Assembly: GCF_027063845.1 (NCBI RefSeq)
Contig: NZ_JAMOQU010000115.1
Coordinates: 1 to 60,358, forward strand
Reading direction: 5' to 3'
DNA length: 60,358 bases
Source: Thermococcus sp.
GTDB taxonomy: Archaea; Methanobacteriota_B; Thermococci; Thermococcales; Thermococcaceae
Under the pieces are notes generated by a model, which worked only from the letters and a program-made list of their open reading frames with translations, had not been told where the DNA came from and searched no databases. This document shows positions 18,714 to 26,336 of the stretch, in pieces. The stretch's first letter is position 1, and the number at the start of each line of letters is the position of its first letter. A program made the translations under genes and the position numbers.

Positions 18714-18783
18714 TAACAACATATGACCTTTCTCATCCATTGGTGTATAACCTTAGGTTCCACACTTTTGGATAATTTGGCCT

Positions 18784-18799
18784 CTGACTGTTCAGTCAG
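18784..18799. promoter_or_regulatory. TetR-type operator, distal copy between cooC and cooF
   Basis: CTGACTGTTCAGTCAG has perfect 7-base arms and a TT centre. The inner 14 bases fit TGACTRNNYRGTCA, shared with three sites at 50.7-52.0 kb around the tetR gene. It lies 37 bases (centre to centre) downstream of a minus-strand TATA-like element and about 100 bases upstream of the cooF TATA. Confidence 0.6.
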
Positions 18800-18889
18800 T
18801 GGGTTGGATAAGACCATTGGGGCAAAATTTAAGAAAAATGTAACATTTTATTTCACAATTTCTCGGTTTTTATTTAAAACGGAAACCCA

Positions 18890-18922
18890 TTTATATACAA
18901 ATTTGTTACATAAACCTCGGTG
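18890..18922 (+). promoter_or_regulatory. cooF-cooS promoter
   Basis: TATA element TTTATATAC (18890-18898). Transcription is expected to start near 18918-18920, which leaves a short leader carrying CGGTGA before ATG 18929. Confidence 0.6.
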
Positions 18923-18928
18923 ATTCCC

Positions 18929-19534
18929 ATGCCCCCAGATTCAAAGCCTACCATTTTCATAAACCCAGCGAAGTGCATAGGCTGTCGGCACTGTGAGATA
19001 GCGTGTGCAGTGGAGCACTCAAAGAGCAAGAACCTGTTCTCGGCGATATTCGAGGACCCACTGCCCCAGCCCAGGATACACGTCCTCCCGATGGGCGCCT
19101 ACAACGTCCCCATGAACTGCCGCCACTGTGAAAACGCACCCTGTATGGAAGTCTGTCCGACGGGAGCCATCTTTAAGGACGAAGATGGCGCCGTTCTCGT
19201 TGATGTGGACAAGTGCATCGGTTGCAAGATGTGTGCAATAGTCTGTCCCTTCGGTATCCCCGAGTTCGACGCCCTCAACGGCGTGATGTTCAAGTGCGAC
19301 ATGTGCCCAGACAGGAGGGCCGAAGGAAGACCGCCCGCCTGTGTCGAGGCCTGTAAGACGGGCGCACTGATGTTCGGAACGATTGACGAGGTGGTCTCGC
19401 AGGTAAGGAAGGAGACCGCCGAGAAGATAATCAAGCTGAAGGAAGGCGAATACAAGGAGGAATACAACGGTTGGGAGCTGTTTAGGTCTTTTCAGGCTGA
19501 GGTTATTCGGATTAATGAGGGTGAGTCAAAATGA
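18929..19534 (+). CDS. cooF: CooF-type electron-transfer ferredoxin of CO dehydrogenase
   Basis: 201 residues from ATG 18929. The GTG at 18920 lies in the ribosome site. Four cysteine clusters of the DmsB/HycB/CooF pattern are visible: CIGCRHCEIAC, CRHCENAPCMEVC, CIGCKMCAIVC and CDMCPDRRAEGRPPAC...C, enough for four [4Fe-4S] clusters. It accepts electrons from CooS. It overlaps cooS by ATGA, which supports translational coupling. The C-terminal 40 residues are helical and charged. Confidence 0.9.
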   Translation: MPPDSKPTIFINPAKCIGCRHCEIACAVEHSKSKNLFSAIFEDPLPQPRIHVLPMGAYNVPMNCRHCENAPCMEVCPTGAIFKDEDGAVLVDVDKCIGCKMCAIVCPFGIPEFDALNGVMFKCDMCPDRRAEGRPPACVEACKTGALMFGTIDEVVSQVRKETAEKIIKLKEGEYKEEYNGWELFRSFQAEVIRINEGESK

Positions 19535-21501
19535 AGAAGTATAAGGAGGTATCTATAGACCCGACAACCCAGAAGATGTATGAACGTGCCCAAGAGCTGG
19601 GCATTGAGACAGTTTGGGAGAGGCTCGAAAAGCAGCAGCCCCAGTGCGGTTACGGCCTCCTTGGAATCTGCTGTAGGAACTGTATGATGGGACCGTGCAG
19701 GATTAATCCCTTCGGCGGGGAGCCGAAGAGGGGCGTCTGCGGTGCCGACGCTGACACCATAGTTGCCAGGAACCTCCTCAGGATGATAGCCGCCGGAGCC
19801 GCCGCACACAGCGACCACGGAAGGCACGTTGCTCTAACACTCCTCGTCGCGGCCGAGATGGCTGAAAAGTTCAAGAAGGAAGGAAAGCCAGTCCTCGAGC
19901 TCGACAACATGGCCTCAAATACACTGCCCTATCAGGTCAGGGACCCGGAGAAGCTCAAGGCCGTTGCTAAGAGGCTCGGCATAGAAACCGAGGGGAAGAG
20001 CATCCGCGAGCTCGCCAAGGAGGTTGCTGAAGTTGCCCTCAACGACTTTGGAAAGCAGGATGAGGAGCCCTTGGCCTTCCTCAAAGCCTACCTCAACCCG
20101 AAGACCTACGAGATATTTGAAAAGGCCGCCGAAAAGGCCGGCATGCCCTGGTTTGAGAACGGAATACTCCCGAGGAGCATAGACAGGGAGATAGTTGAGA
20201 GCCTCCACAGAACCCACATAGGAACCGACCACGACCCAGTGAGCATACTCCTCCACGGCCTCAAGACTGCCCTTGGCGACGCCTGGGGTGGCTCGCTCAT
20301 AGCCACTGAGCTCCAGGATGTGCTCTTTGGAACTCCAAAGGTCATAAAGGCCGAGGCCAACCTCGGCGTCCTCAAGGAGGACTACGTCAACATAGTCGTT
20401 CATGGTCACGAGCCGGTTCTCTCGGAGAAAATCGTCGAGGCGGCCCAGGACCCCGAGCTGCTCGAGCTCGCCGAGAAGCTCGGTGCCAAGGGCATAAACG
20501 TCGTCGGAATGTGCTGTACTGGCCTTGAAGTCCTCATGAGGCACGGAATACCGATAGCGGGCAACTTCCTCCAGCAGGAGATGGCAATCGTTACAGGCGC
20601 AGTTGAGGCCATGGTCGTTGACGTCCAGTGTATAATGCCCGCAACTGTCGACGTTGCCAGGTGCTTCCACACCAAGATAATAGACACCAGCCCGATAGCC
20701 ACATTCCCAGGTGCAATTCACATCAAGTTCGACGAGAGGAGAGCTGACGAGATAGCGAAGGAAATCGTCAGGACTGCAGTCGAGAACTTCCCGAACAGGT
20801 CGAAGCAGAGGGTGGAGATACCCAAGGAGAAGATGTCCGGCTACGTCGGCTTCAGCGTCGAGGCAATACTCGAGCACTTCGGTGGTACACTCAAGCCCAT
20901 TGAAGAGGCCATCGTCGAGGGCAAGATAAAGGGTGTAGCCGGATTGGTCGGCTGTAACAACCCAAAGGTGAAGCAGGACCACAACCACATCAAGATAGCG
21001 AACGAGCTTATGAAGAGGGACGTGCTCCTCATCGGAACAGGTTGCTGGGCGACCGCGGCTATGAAGTACGGCATATTCCTGCCCGAGTATGCGGACACCG
21101 AGAACGTTGGTCCCGGCCTGAGGGAGTTCGCCAAGGAGTGGGGCATTCCACCAGCGCTCAACATGGGCTCGTGCGTTGACTGTACGAGGATGCTTGTATT
21201 GGCCGACCTCATAGCGAGGGACCTCAACGTGCCAATCTCGGCTTTGCCCGTTGTCGGCTCCGCCCCGGAGGCAATGACCGAGAAGGCAGTCTCAATAGGA
21301 ACCTATTTCGTCGCCAGCGGAATAACAACGCACCTCGGTGTCGTTCCGCCCGTTCTCGGCGGGCCGAAGGTCGTGAAGATTCTTACCCAGGACCTCTACG
21401 ACATCGTTGGAGCGGCCTTCATAGTGGAGCCAGACCCGTATAAGGCGGCAAAGCTGATGTACGAGCACATCATGAAGAAGAGGAAGGAGCTCGGCATTTG
21501 A
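19531..21501 (+). CDS. cooS: Nickel carbon monoxide dehydrogenase, catalytic subunit
   Basis: 656 residues, close to the 630-640 of bacterial CooS. The cluster ligands are in place: Cys39 and Cys47 (D-cluster), Cys48, Cys51, Cys56 and Cys70 (B-cluster), spaced as in Rhodospirillum rubrum but two lower. C-cluster candidates are VHGHEP, GMCCTGLE, VDVQCIMP, VGCNN, GTGCWAT and MGSCVDC. It catalyses CO + H2O to CO2 + 2e- + 2H+ as a cytoplasmic homodimer. No acetyl-CoA synthase subunit is nearby, so the role is energy metabolism or CO removal rather than carbon fixation. A T-run follows (21508-21513). Confidence 0.96.
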   Translation: MKKYKEVSIDPTTQKMYERAQELGIETVWERLEKQQPQCGYGLLGICCRNCMMGPCRINPFGGEPKRGVCGADADTIVARNLLRMIAAGAAAHSDHGRHVALTLLVAAEMAEKFKKEGKPVLELDNMASNTLPYQVRDPEKLKAVAKRLGIETEGKSIRELAKEVAEVALNDFGKQDEEPLAFLKAYLNPKTYEIFEKAAEKAGMPWFENGILPRSIDREIVESLHRTHIGTDHDPVSILLHGLKTALGDAWGGSLIATELQDVLFGTPKVIKAEANLGVLKEDYVNIVVHGHEPVLSEKIVEAAQDPELLELAEKLGAKGINVVGMCCTGLEVLMRHGIPIAGNFLQQEMAIVTGAVEAMVVDVQCIMPATVDVARCFHTKIIDTSPIATFPGAIHIKFDERRADEIAKEIVRTAVENFPNRSKQRVEIPKEKMSGYVGFSVEAILEHFGGTLKPIEEAIVEGKIKGVAGLVGCNNPKVKQDHNHIKIANELMKRDVLLIGTGCWATAAMKYGIFLPEYADTENVGPGLREFAKEWGIPPALNMGSCVDCTRMLVLADLIARDLNVPISALPVVGSAPEAMTEKAVSIGTYFVASGITTHLGVVPPVLGGPKVVKILTQDLYDIVGAAFIVEPDPYKAAKLMYEHIMKKRKELGI

Positions 21502-21507
21502 GCTCCC

Positions 21508-21513
21508 TTTTTT
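21508..21513 (+). terminator. T-run after cooS, possible partial terminator
   Basis: Six T residues follow the cooS stop, with a second TTTT ten bases later. The next gene starts 23 bases on with a strong ribosome site, so this may reduce rather than stop downstream transcription. Confidence 0.3.
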
Positions 21514-21535
21514 ATCCCTCTTTTGAGGTGGGAGA

Positions 21536-22015
21536 ATGTTCAAGCACATCAGAGAGGTATTGGGTAGGAAAAAGGAGGCTCCAGCTTCCTCGACTGAGAC
21601 TCCAGAGGCATCGGGAAAGGGGGGAACCCTCAAAGCCGAGGCCTGTATCGGCTGTGGACTCTGTGCCCAGGTGTGTCCCCACAATGCGATATTCGTCATG
21701 GACAATGATAAAAGGGTCATCTCGTTCCATCCCGAGCTCTGTGGAGAGTGCAACTACGAGTGCAACAGCATATGCCCCACCAATGCCATTGAAGGAAGGC
21801 CAGAAAGGCTCGACCTGGAGTTTGAGTACGCCCACTGTCAGGTCTGCGGTAAGAAGCTCGACTACACGGTCAAGACCGCTGAGTTTCTTTACCGCAAGCT
21901 GGAGCGCTTCTACGACCACCCGGAGATAGTGTTCATGTGCGACAGGTGCAAGCACGACCGCGTCAAGGAGTTCCCGAGCGAGTACCTGAAGTTCTTCGGG
22001 GGGGTGCTCAAATGA
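21536..22015 (+). CDS. HycF-like ferredoxin with C-terminal Cys motifs
   Basis: 159 residues behind GAGGTGGGAG. After a variable N-terminus come CIGCGLCAQVCPHNA and CGECNYECNSICPTNA, an eight-Cys dicluster ferredoxin. Then follow CQVCGKKLDYT and CDRCKHD, possible zinc-ribbon or rubredoxin-like pairs. The same CxxCGxxLD feature follows the ferredoxin domain in the HycF-like hydrogenase subunit at 41389-41994, so this looks like an orphan relative of that subunit. It overlaps the next gene by ATGA and probably passes electrons between CooS/CooF and a partner. Confidence 0.82.
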   Translation: MFKHIREVLGRKKEAPASSTETPEASGKGGTLKAEACIGCGLCAQVCPHNAIFVMDNDKRVISFHPELCGECNYECNSICPTNAIEGRPERLDLEFEYAHCQVCGKKLDYTVKTAEFLYRKLERFYDHPEIVFMCDRCKHDRVKEFPSEYLKFFGGVLK

Positions 22016-23064
22016 GGGGCATGAAGTTTTCGTTTCTCTGCAGGAGCAAACCAGAAAGAACAGGTAAAAGGGTCGCGATTATCGGTGCTGGGCCGGCGGG
22101 ACTTACAGCGGCTGGCTACCTCGTCTGCAAGGGGCATGACGTCGATATCTACGATAAAATGCCGGAACCCGGCGGGTTGATGCTCTTCGTCATCCCCGAG
22201 TTTAGAATCCCGGTTGAGAGGGTCCGCCTCGGCGCGAAGGAGCTGGAGGAGGAGTTCGAGGTAACCTACTACCCGAGGACGAAGGTCATGGAAGGGGAGA
22301 GGGAAGACGAGGGCGACGAGTTCTACGAGAGAATTGTAAAGCTCAGCGAGCTGAAGGAAAAGTACGACGCCGTGCTGATAGCAACGGGAATATGGAACGT
22401 GAGGAGGATTGGGATTCCTGGAGACGACCTCGAGGGCATACTCTCACCTCTCGAGCTCCTCTTCTGGATAAAGGGCCACGAGCTCGGCTACGTGCCCAAG
22501 GAGAAGGTTCCCGACTTAGAGGGCAAGAGGGTCGGCATAATCGGGGCGGGGCTAACCGCGGTTGACGTTGCCTTCGAGTGCAACCGCCTCGGTGCAGAGG
22601 TCGAGATGTTCTACCGCAGGACGATAAGGGAAGCCCCAGCTGGAGCCTACGAGATAAACATCCTCAGGAACAGGGGGGTCAAGTGGTTCGAGCTCGTAAC
22701 GCCGAAGCGCGTTATAGGCGAGAACGGGCGCGTCAAGGCCATCGAGCTTCTCAGAACTCGCCTCGGCGAGCCCGATGAAACCGGAAGGCGGAGGCCAATC
22801 CCGATTCCCGGCTCAGAGTTCCAGGTCGAGCTCGACTACCTCGTCTTCGCAATAGGCATGGCTCCAACACCGCCCGTTAACGGCTCTTACATCGCGACGG
22901 ACAGGAGGGCAAGGATAGTCGTCGATTCCAGGCACATGACGAGCGTTGAGGGAATCTTCGCGGCTGGCGATGTCGTCAACGGCCCAACCAAAGTGGGCAG
23001 GGCCATAAAGGACGGCCTCTACGCGGCGGTCTCAATCGACAGGTGGCTCAGGGGTGAGCTATGA
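22012..23064 (+). CDS. FAD-dependent NAD(P) oxidoreductase (GltD-like, CODH-associated)
   Basis: 350 residues from ATG 22012, overlapping the previous stop, with GGGGGGG upstream. The frame stays open further upstream but that part lies in the ferredoxin gene. The FAD-binding Rossmann motif is IIGAGPAGLTAAG (about 19-31), the NAD(P) motif is IIGAGLTAVDVA near 180, and the C-terminal FAD motif GIFAAGDVVNGP is near 320. It resembles the small subunit of glutamate synthase and the FNOR found with CooS and CooF in several bacteria. The likely role is to move CO-derived electrons to NAD(P)+. It overlaps the next ferredoxin gene by ATGA. Confidence 0.85.
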   Translation: MRGMKFSFLCRSKPERTGKRVAIIGAGPAGLTAAGYLVCKGHDVDIYDKMPEPGGLMLFVIPEFRIPVERVRLGAKELEEEFEVTYYPRTKVMEGEREDEGDEFYERIVKLSELKEKYDAVLIATGIWNVRRIGIPGDDLEGILSPLELLFWIKGHELGYVPKEKVPDLEGKRVGIIGAGLTAVDVAFECNRLGAEVEMFYRRTIREAPAGAYEINILRNRGVKWFELVTPKRVIGENGRVKAIELLRTRLGEPDETGRRRPIPIPGSEFQVELDYLVFAIGMAPTPPVNGSYIATDRRARIVVDSRHMTSVEGIFAAGDVVNGPTKVGRAIKDGLYAAVSIDRWLRGEL

Positions 23065-23588
23065 TGGAGAGGAAGTACCTTTACCTCGACTACCTCACCT
23101 GCATCGGCTGTGAGACCTGCGAAACTGTCTGCGCCTTCATACACGACGGGAGCCCGAACATCAGGATTTACGTCACCGAGAACAAGCAGTACGTCCCAAT
23201 AAACTGCAAGCACTGCGACGACGCGCCCTGCTTGAGGGTGTGCCCCACCCACGCGATATACCGTGACGAGGACGGTGCAGTTAGAATCCACGAGGACAAG
23301 TGCATCGGCTGTCTCGCCTGCCTCCAGGTGTGCCCCTACGGCGTTCCCTTCTACAGCCTCAAGGTGAAGGCGATAACGAAGTGCGACATGTGCGCCGAGA
23401 GGCGCGAGGAAGGGCTCGAACCGGCCTGTGCTCTCATGTGCCCGGCGGAAGCTATTCAGTACGGTCCGCTCGAGATGGTTCTCGAACTCGTCAAGGAGAG
23501 GCGCGCCAAGAACATCCCCGAGCACCAGAGAGAGCTCAGCGACGAGGAACTGAAGAAGAGCATCGTTTCGGGCTACTCGGTTCTCTAA
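23061..23588 (+). CDS. Second CooF-type polyferredoxin
   Basis: 175 residues with the same four-cluster layout as CooF: CIGCETCETVC, CKHCDDAPCLRVC, CIGCLACLQVC and CDMCAERREEGLEPAC...C. The start overlaps the oxidoreductase gene by ATGA, so it is likely translated with it and is its direct electron partner. It is a different protein from cooF at 18929. A T-run (23591-23597) follows. Confidence 0.87.
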   Translation: MMERKYLYLDYLTCIGCETCETVCAFIHDGSPNIRIYVTENKQYVPINCKHCDDAPCLRVCPTHAIYRDEDGAVRIHEDKCIGCLACLQVCPYGVPFYSLKVKAITKCDMCAERREEGLEPACALMCPAEAIQYGPLEMVLELVKERRAKNIPEHQRELSDEELKKSIVSGYSVL

Positions 23589-23590
23589 TC

Positions 23591-23600
23591 CTTTTTTGTT
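23591..23600 (+). terminator. T-run after the second CooF gene
   Basis: CTTTTTTGTTT directly follows the stop at 23588 and is the strongest terminator-like stretch in the CODH operon. The disrupted protease-like gene lies beyond it. Confidence 0.4.
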
Positions 23601-23616
23601 TCGGCGGGTGTCGGAG

Positions 23617-24087
23617 ATGGAAGCCGTTAGCCTTAGGGACGTGATCGGGAAGGCGAGGAGAGTCGTCCTGTGAGGGATAGGGAACGAGAAGAAGGGGGAC
23701 TACGGCTTCGGTGCCTACCTCGCTGAGGCCCTGATGATAGCGGTCAGGAACCCGAACTTCCTGCCCCTCAACTGCAGGGAGGTTCCCGAGAGCCAGGCGG
23801 GGGTCACCGTTCGCTTCGCCCCGGAGCTTTTGATAGTGGCGGTGCCTCTTGAGATTGGAGCGGAGCCTGGAAAGCTCGTCGTCGCCGAACTGGAGGATGC
23901 CCTCAAAGACATTCCAGAAGAGTTCAGGCCCCAGCTTGAGGTCACGCTCAGGCACGTGAGCGAGCTCCTTCCGAGGATGAGAATAGTCGTTCTCGGCTGT
24001 CAGCCTGGAAACGAGAAAGAGGTAACGGAGGCCGTGAAGCGGTGTGTTAGAACCCTTTCAATCGCATTTCACGACATCTTCGACTGA
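23617..24087 (+). pseudogene. Hydrogenase maturation protease-like gene with in-frame TGA
   Basis: From ATG 23617 (CGGAG upstream) the frame reads MEAVSLRDVIGKARRVVL, then TGA at 23671-23673, then GIGNEKKGDYGFG and on to TGA at 24087 (156 codons in total). The intact paralogue at 38071 reads RVVICGIGNDIRGDDAFG, so the stop sits exactly where that protein has Cys. The second Asp of GDD (a nickel ligand in HycI) is Tyr here, and the VDAVD aspartate region reads VAVPLE, so the active site is also eroded. The GCQPG region near the C-terminus is kept. Likely a decaying gene; restart at ATG 23734, recoding or a sequence error are alternatives. Confidence 0.65.
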
Positions 24088-24215
24088 GTTTGAGTTCTTA
24101 GACATCTTTATCTTTCAGGAGTTCCCCATGTCCTTTCTCATCCCCACACTTTCACGGTTCTGGACTGCTCGCGTGAATTTAACGAAGAGAAAGCCATGAC
24201 CTCATTCCTCTCATA

Positions 24216-24755
24216 TTAGATCAGGCCGTATTTTTCAAAATCCCTGGTGAGCTCCTCAACGGCCCTCCTGATGTCTTCCTCCGTCCTGGCCCCAGAGACC
24301 ACCACCTTCCCGCTGTTGAATATAAGGATGGTCATTCTGGAGTTTCTGACCCTGTAGACCACACCGGGAAAGATTTCGGGCTCATACTCAACGTTCGGGA
24401 GTGTTAGTGCGACGATGTCGAGGTCGAGCGTCCCAAAGCCCAGGTCGCCCGCGGCCACGATGTTCTGAACCTGTATCTCGGGCTCTCCTCTAAATTTCAT
24501 GCCCATGGCTTCAAGCGTTCGTTTGAGCTTCTCGGTGGCTTTCCTAATCGTTTCAACGCTCTTTGCTCCCGTGCAGACGAGCTTCCCTGAGTAGAATATC
24601 AAAAACGTCACCCCGAAGGACTCCATCTTGTAAACGGCTCCGGGGAATACGGAAGGGTTGTACTGCACTGAGTCCAGTTCATTAGCAACTTTCTCAACGT
24701 CTATCTCCCCGTGCAGGTCAATGGAGGCCACAACGTTCTCGACCTTTAGGGACAT
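24216..24755 (-). CDS. TATA-box-binding protein, divergent paralogue
   Basis: 179 residues from ATG 24755 with GGTGG upstream. Two TBP repeats are plain: VENVVASIDL...FPGAVY...FLIFYSGKLVCTG and VQNIVAAGDL...FPGVVYR...ILIFNSGKVVVSG, with the intercalating Phe residues and DNA-contact Asn positions kept. It recruits the transcription machinery to TATA boxes. It differs clearly from the standard Thermococcales TBP as I remember it: many substitutions across both repeats and no acidic Glu-rich C-terminal tail. It therefore looks like a second TBP encoded beside the CODH locus. The minus-strand promoter may be GTTAAAGTTAAGG (about 24790). Confidence 0.85.
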   Translation of the reverse strand: MSLKVENVVASIDLHGEIDVEKVANELDSVQYNPSVFPGAVYKMESFGVTFLIFYSGKLVCTGAKSVETIRKATEKLKRTLEAMGMKFRGEPEIQVQNIVAAGDLGFGTLDLDIVALTLPNVEYEPEIFPGVVYRVRNSRMTILIFNSGKVVVSGARTEEDIRRAVEELTRDFEKYGLI

Positions 24756-24911
24756 TTTGCCCACCGCGTTGAAGTTCGCGATGGAACCTTAACTTTAACG
24801 GAAGCTCCTTGAAGTGCTCTTCTTTTTTCTTCCGGCAATCATCAGAGCTAAATGGCATTGATTTTTCGCGTTCATAACAGCTTGGTGTGCCTCACGCACA
24901 AAATCGAGACC

Positions 24912-25811
24912 TTAATCATTTTTCCCGGTGCAGATGATGTTCTTGCCCCTACACCTGTCCACTTCGAGCTGGACGGTTATATGGGTTATTCCAAACTTCC
25001 TCAGCCTCTTTTCGGCCTCGTCAAGAATCTTCTGCGCCTCGCTCAGAGGCATGTCCTCAACATCAAGGTGGCACTCGAGGTGAACCTCATCCTCCCCAAC
25101 GCGCCAGGCGTGGAAGTGGTGGGCGTTCTTAACGCGGGGGATTGATTCGAGCTCCGCCTTTATCGTCCTGAGGTCGAGCTCGGGGGATGCCTCCATGAGC
25201 ACCTCGATGCTTTCCCTGAGGATTTCGTACGCCTCGCGGAGGATGTAGAGCGCTATGAGAACCGTGATGAGCGGGTCAACCCAGAGGACGTTCCATCTTA
25301 TTATCGCGATTCCACCCGCGACGACGGCCACCGAGGAGAGGGTATCGCTCAACAGATGCAGGTACGCGGAGCGGACGTTGAGGCCGTGCGCGTGGCTGTG
25401 CAGGAGGAGAACCGAGAAAAGGTTGGCGAAGAGGCCGATTAAAGCCACAACCAACATAAGCGGGCCGTCTATTGGTTCGGGGTTCTTATAGCGCCTGTAG
25501 GCTTCGACGAGAAGGAAGAGCGAGACGCCCACGAGGACGGCTGAGTTGACGAACGCCACGAGGATTTCGGCTCTCCTGTAGCCGAAGGTGTACTTTTCGT
25601 TGGCCTTCCGCTCGCCGATTTTTACCGCGAAGTAGCTCGCGAGCAGACTCATGCTGTCGCCCAAGTTGTGGACTGAGTCGCTGAGAAGGGCCAGACTGCC
25701 CGAGAGGATGCCCCCGACTACCTCGGCGAGGGTTATGACGATGTTGAGGGCGAAGGAGAAGAGCAACCTTCCCTTTACTTCATGAGCGTGGTGGTGATGG
25801 TAGTGGCCCAT
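24912..25811 (-). CDS. Cation diffusion facilitator (zinc/divalent metal efflux)
   Basis: 299 residues. A His-rich N-terminus (HYHHHHAH) precedes about six helices. HNLGDS in TM2 and HLLSDT in TM5 carry the His/Asp transport-site residues. A cytoplasmic C-terminal domain (about 205-290) has HHFHAWRVG and HLECHLDVED, the regulatory metal sites. It exports Zn2+ or similar ions in exchange for protons. The last residues contain two Cys (DRCRGKNIICTG). It has its own promoter (CTTATTATATGCC, about 25840-25850 on the minus strand). Confidence 0.92.
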   Translation of the reverse strand: MGHYHHHHAHEVKGRLLFSFALNIVITLAEVVGGILSGSLALLSDSVHNLGDSMSLLASYFAVKIGERKANEKYTFGYRRAEILVAFVNSAVLVGVSLFLLVEAYRRYKNPEPIDGPLMLVVALIGLFANLFSVLLLHSHAHGLNVRSAYLHLLSDTLSSVAVVAGGIAIIRWNVLWVDPLITVLIALYILREAYEILRESIEVLMEASPELDLRTIKAELESIPRVKNAHHFHAWRVGEDEVHLECHLDVEDMPLSEAQKILDEAEKRLRKFGITHITVQLEVDRCRGKNIICTGKND

Positions 25812-25922
25812 TTTAATCCCCGTAAGGTGGCTTTGCCCGGCATATAATAAGGCTTTCGAACGCTAAGATTTTGGTGGAAAAAATTTATCTGAAACAGAGT
25901 TCATAAAAGGGCGGGGATAACC

Positions 25923-26336
25923 ATGGAACGCCTTGAGTATCGGGCCGAACTCAAATGGGATGGCAACGTTGGGAGTGAGGCGAAGGTTAGGGAGTTCTCA
26001 TTCAGGATTGACACGAACACGGACGGCAACAACACAGGGCCCAACCCGACCGAATATCTGCTGGCGGCCATAGGCGGTTGTCTGACAGTGAACTGGGGCA
26101 GACTAATCAAGAAGATGCGCCTGAAGGTTGATGGCATGGAGATAACCGTCTCGGGATGGAGGGACAGAAAAGAGCCCCAGCTGAGGGAGATTGCCTACAA
26201 AATCAGAATTGTGACAGATGAGCCTGAGAAGAAGATACTCCGCGTCAAGGAGCTCGCCGAGAAGTACGGAACTGTTTTCAACACGGTAGGGGCGGAGAAG
26301 ATAAAGGGAGAAGTGGAGATGGTTAGGCCTAAGTGA
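25923..26336 (+). CDS. OsmC/Ohr-family protein lacking the second catalytic Cys
   Basis: 137 residues. The family core is GPNPTEYLLAAIGGCLTVN with Cys53 as the peroxidatic residue, and the C-terminal AEKYGTVFNTV where OsmC proteins usually read CPV.N. The second Cys is replaced by Gly, so the normal Cys-pair hydroperoxide reduction cannot occur as in Ohr. Many archaeal family members are one-Cys and may bind thiols or sulfur compounds instead. A TATA-like element lies at about 25878-25888, and GGGGATAACC precedes the ATG. Confidence 0.85.
   Translation: MERLEYRAELKWDGNVGSEAKVREFSFRIDTNTDGNNTGPNPTEYLLAAIGGCLTVNWGRLIKKMRLKVDGMEITVSGWRDRKEPQLREIAYKIRIVTDEPEKKILRVKELAEKYGTVFNTVGAEKIKGEVEMVRPK

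Larger units (their letters stand above)
18593..18928. promoter_or_regulatory. Divergent control region between cooC and cooF
   Basis: This 336-base stretch without a gene is AT-rich. It holds a cooC TATA on the minus strand (CATTTATAC, about 18620-18628), two TGTATACA palindromes (18662-18669 and 18706-18713), a second minus-strand TATA-like element (CTTAAATTTT, 18824-18833) next to a TetR-type operator (18784-18799), and the cooF TATA (TTTATATAC, 18890-18898). No convincing small ORF was seen in it. Confidence 0.7.

Noticed and set aside
18384..18740. Minus-strand 118-codon frame in the coo control region
   Set aside because: It covers the promoter palindromes and then reads through cooC in the wrong frame.
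19915..20988. 357-codon minus-strand frame opposite cooS
   Set aside because: It is a shadow of cooS, whose cluster ligands are all in the sense frame; no ribosome site or promoter precedes it.
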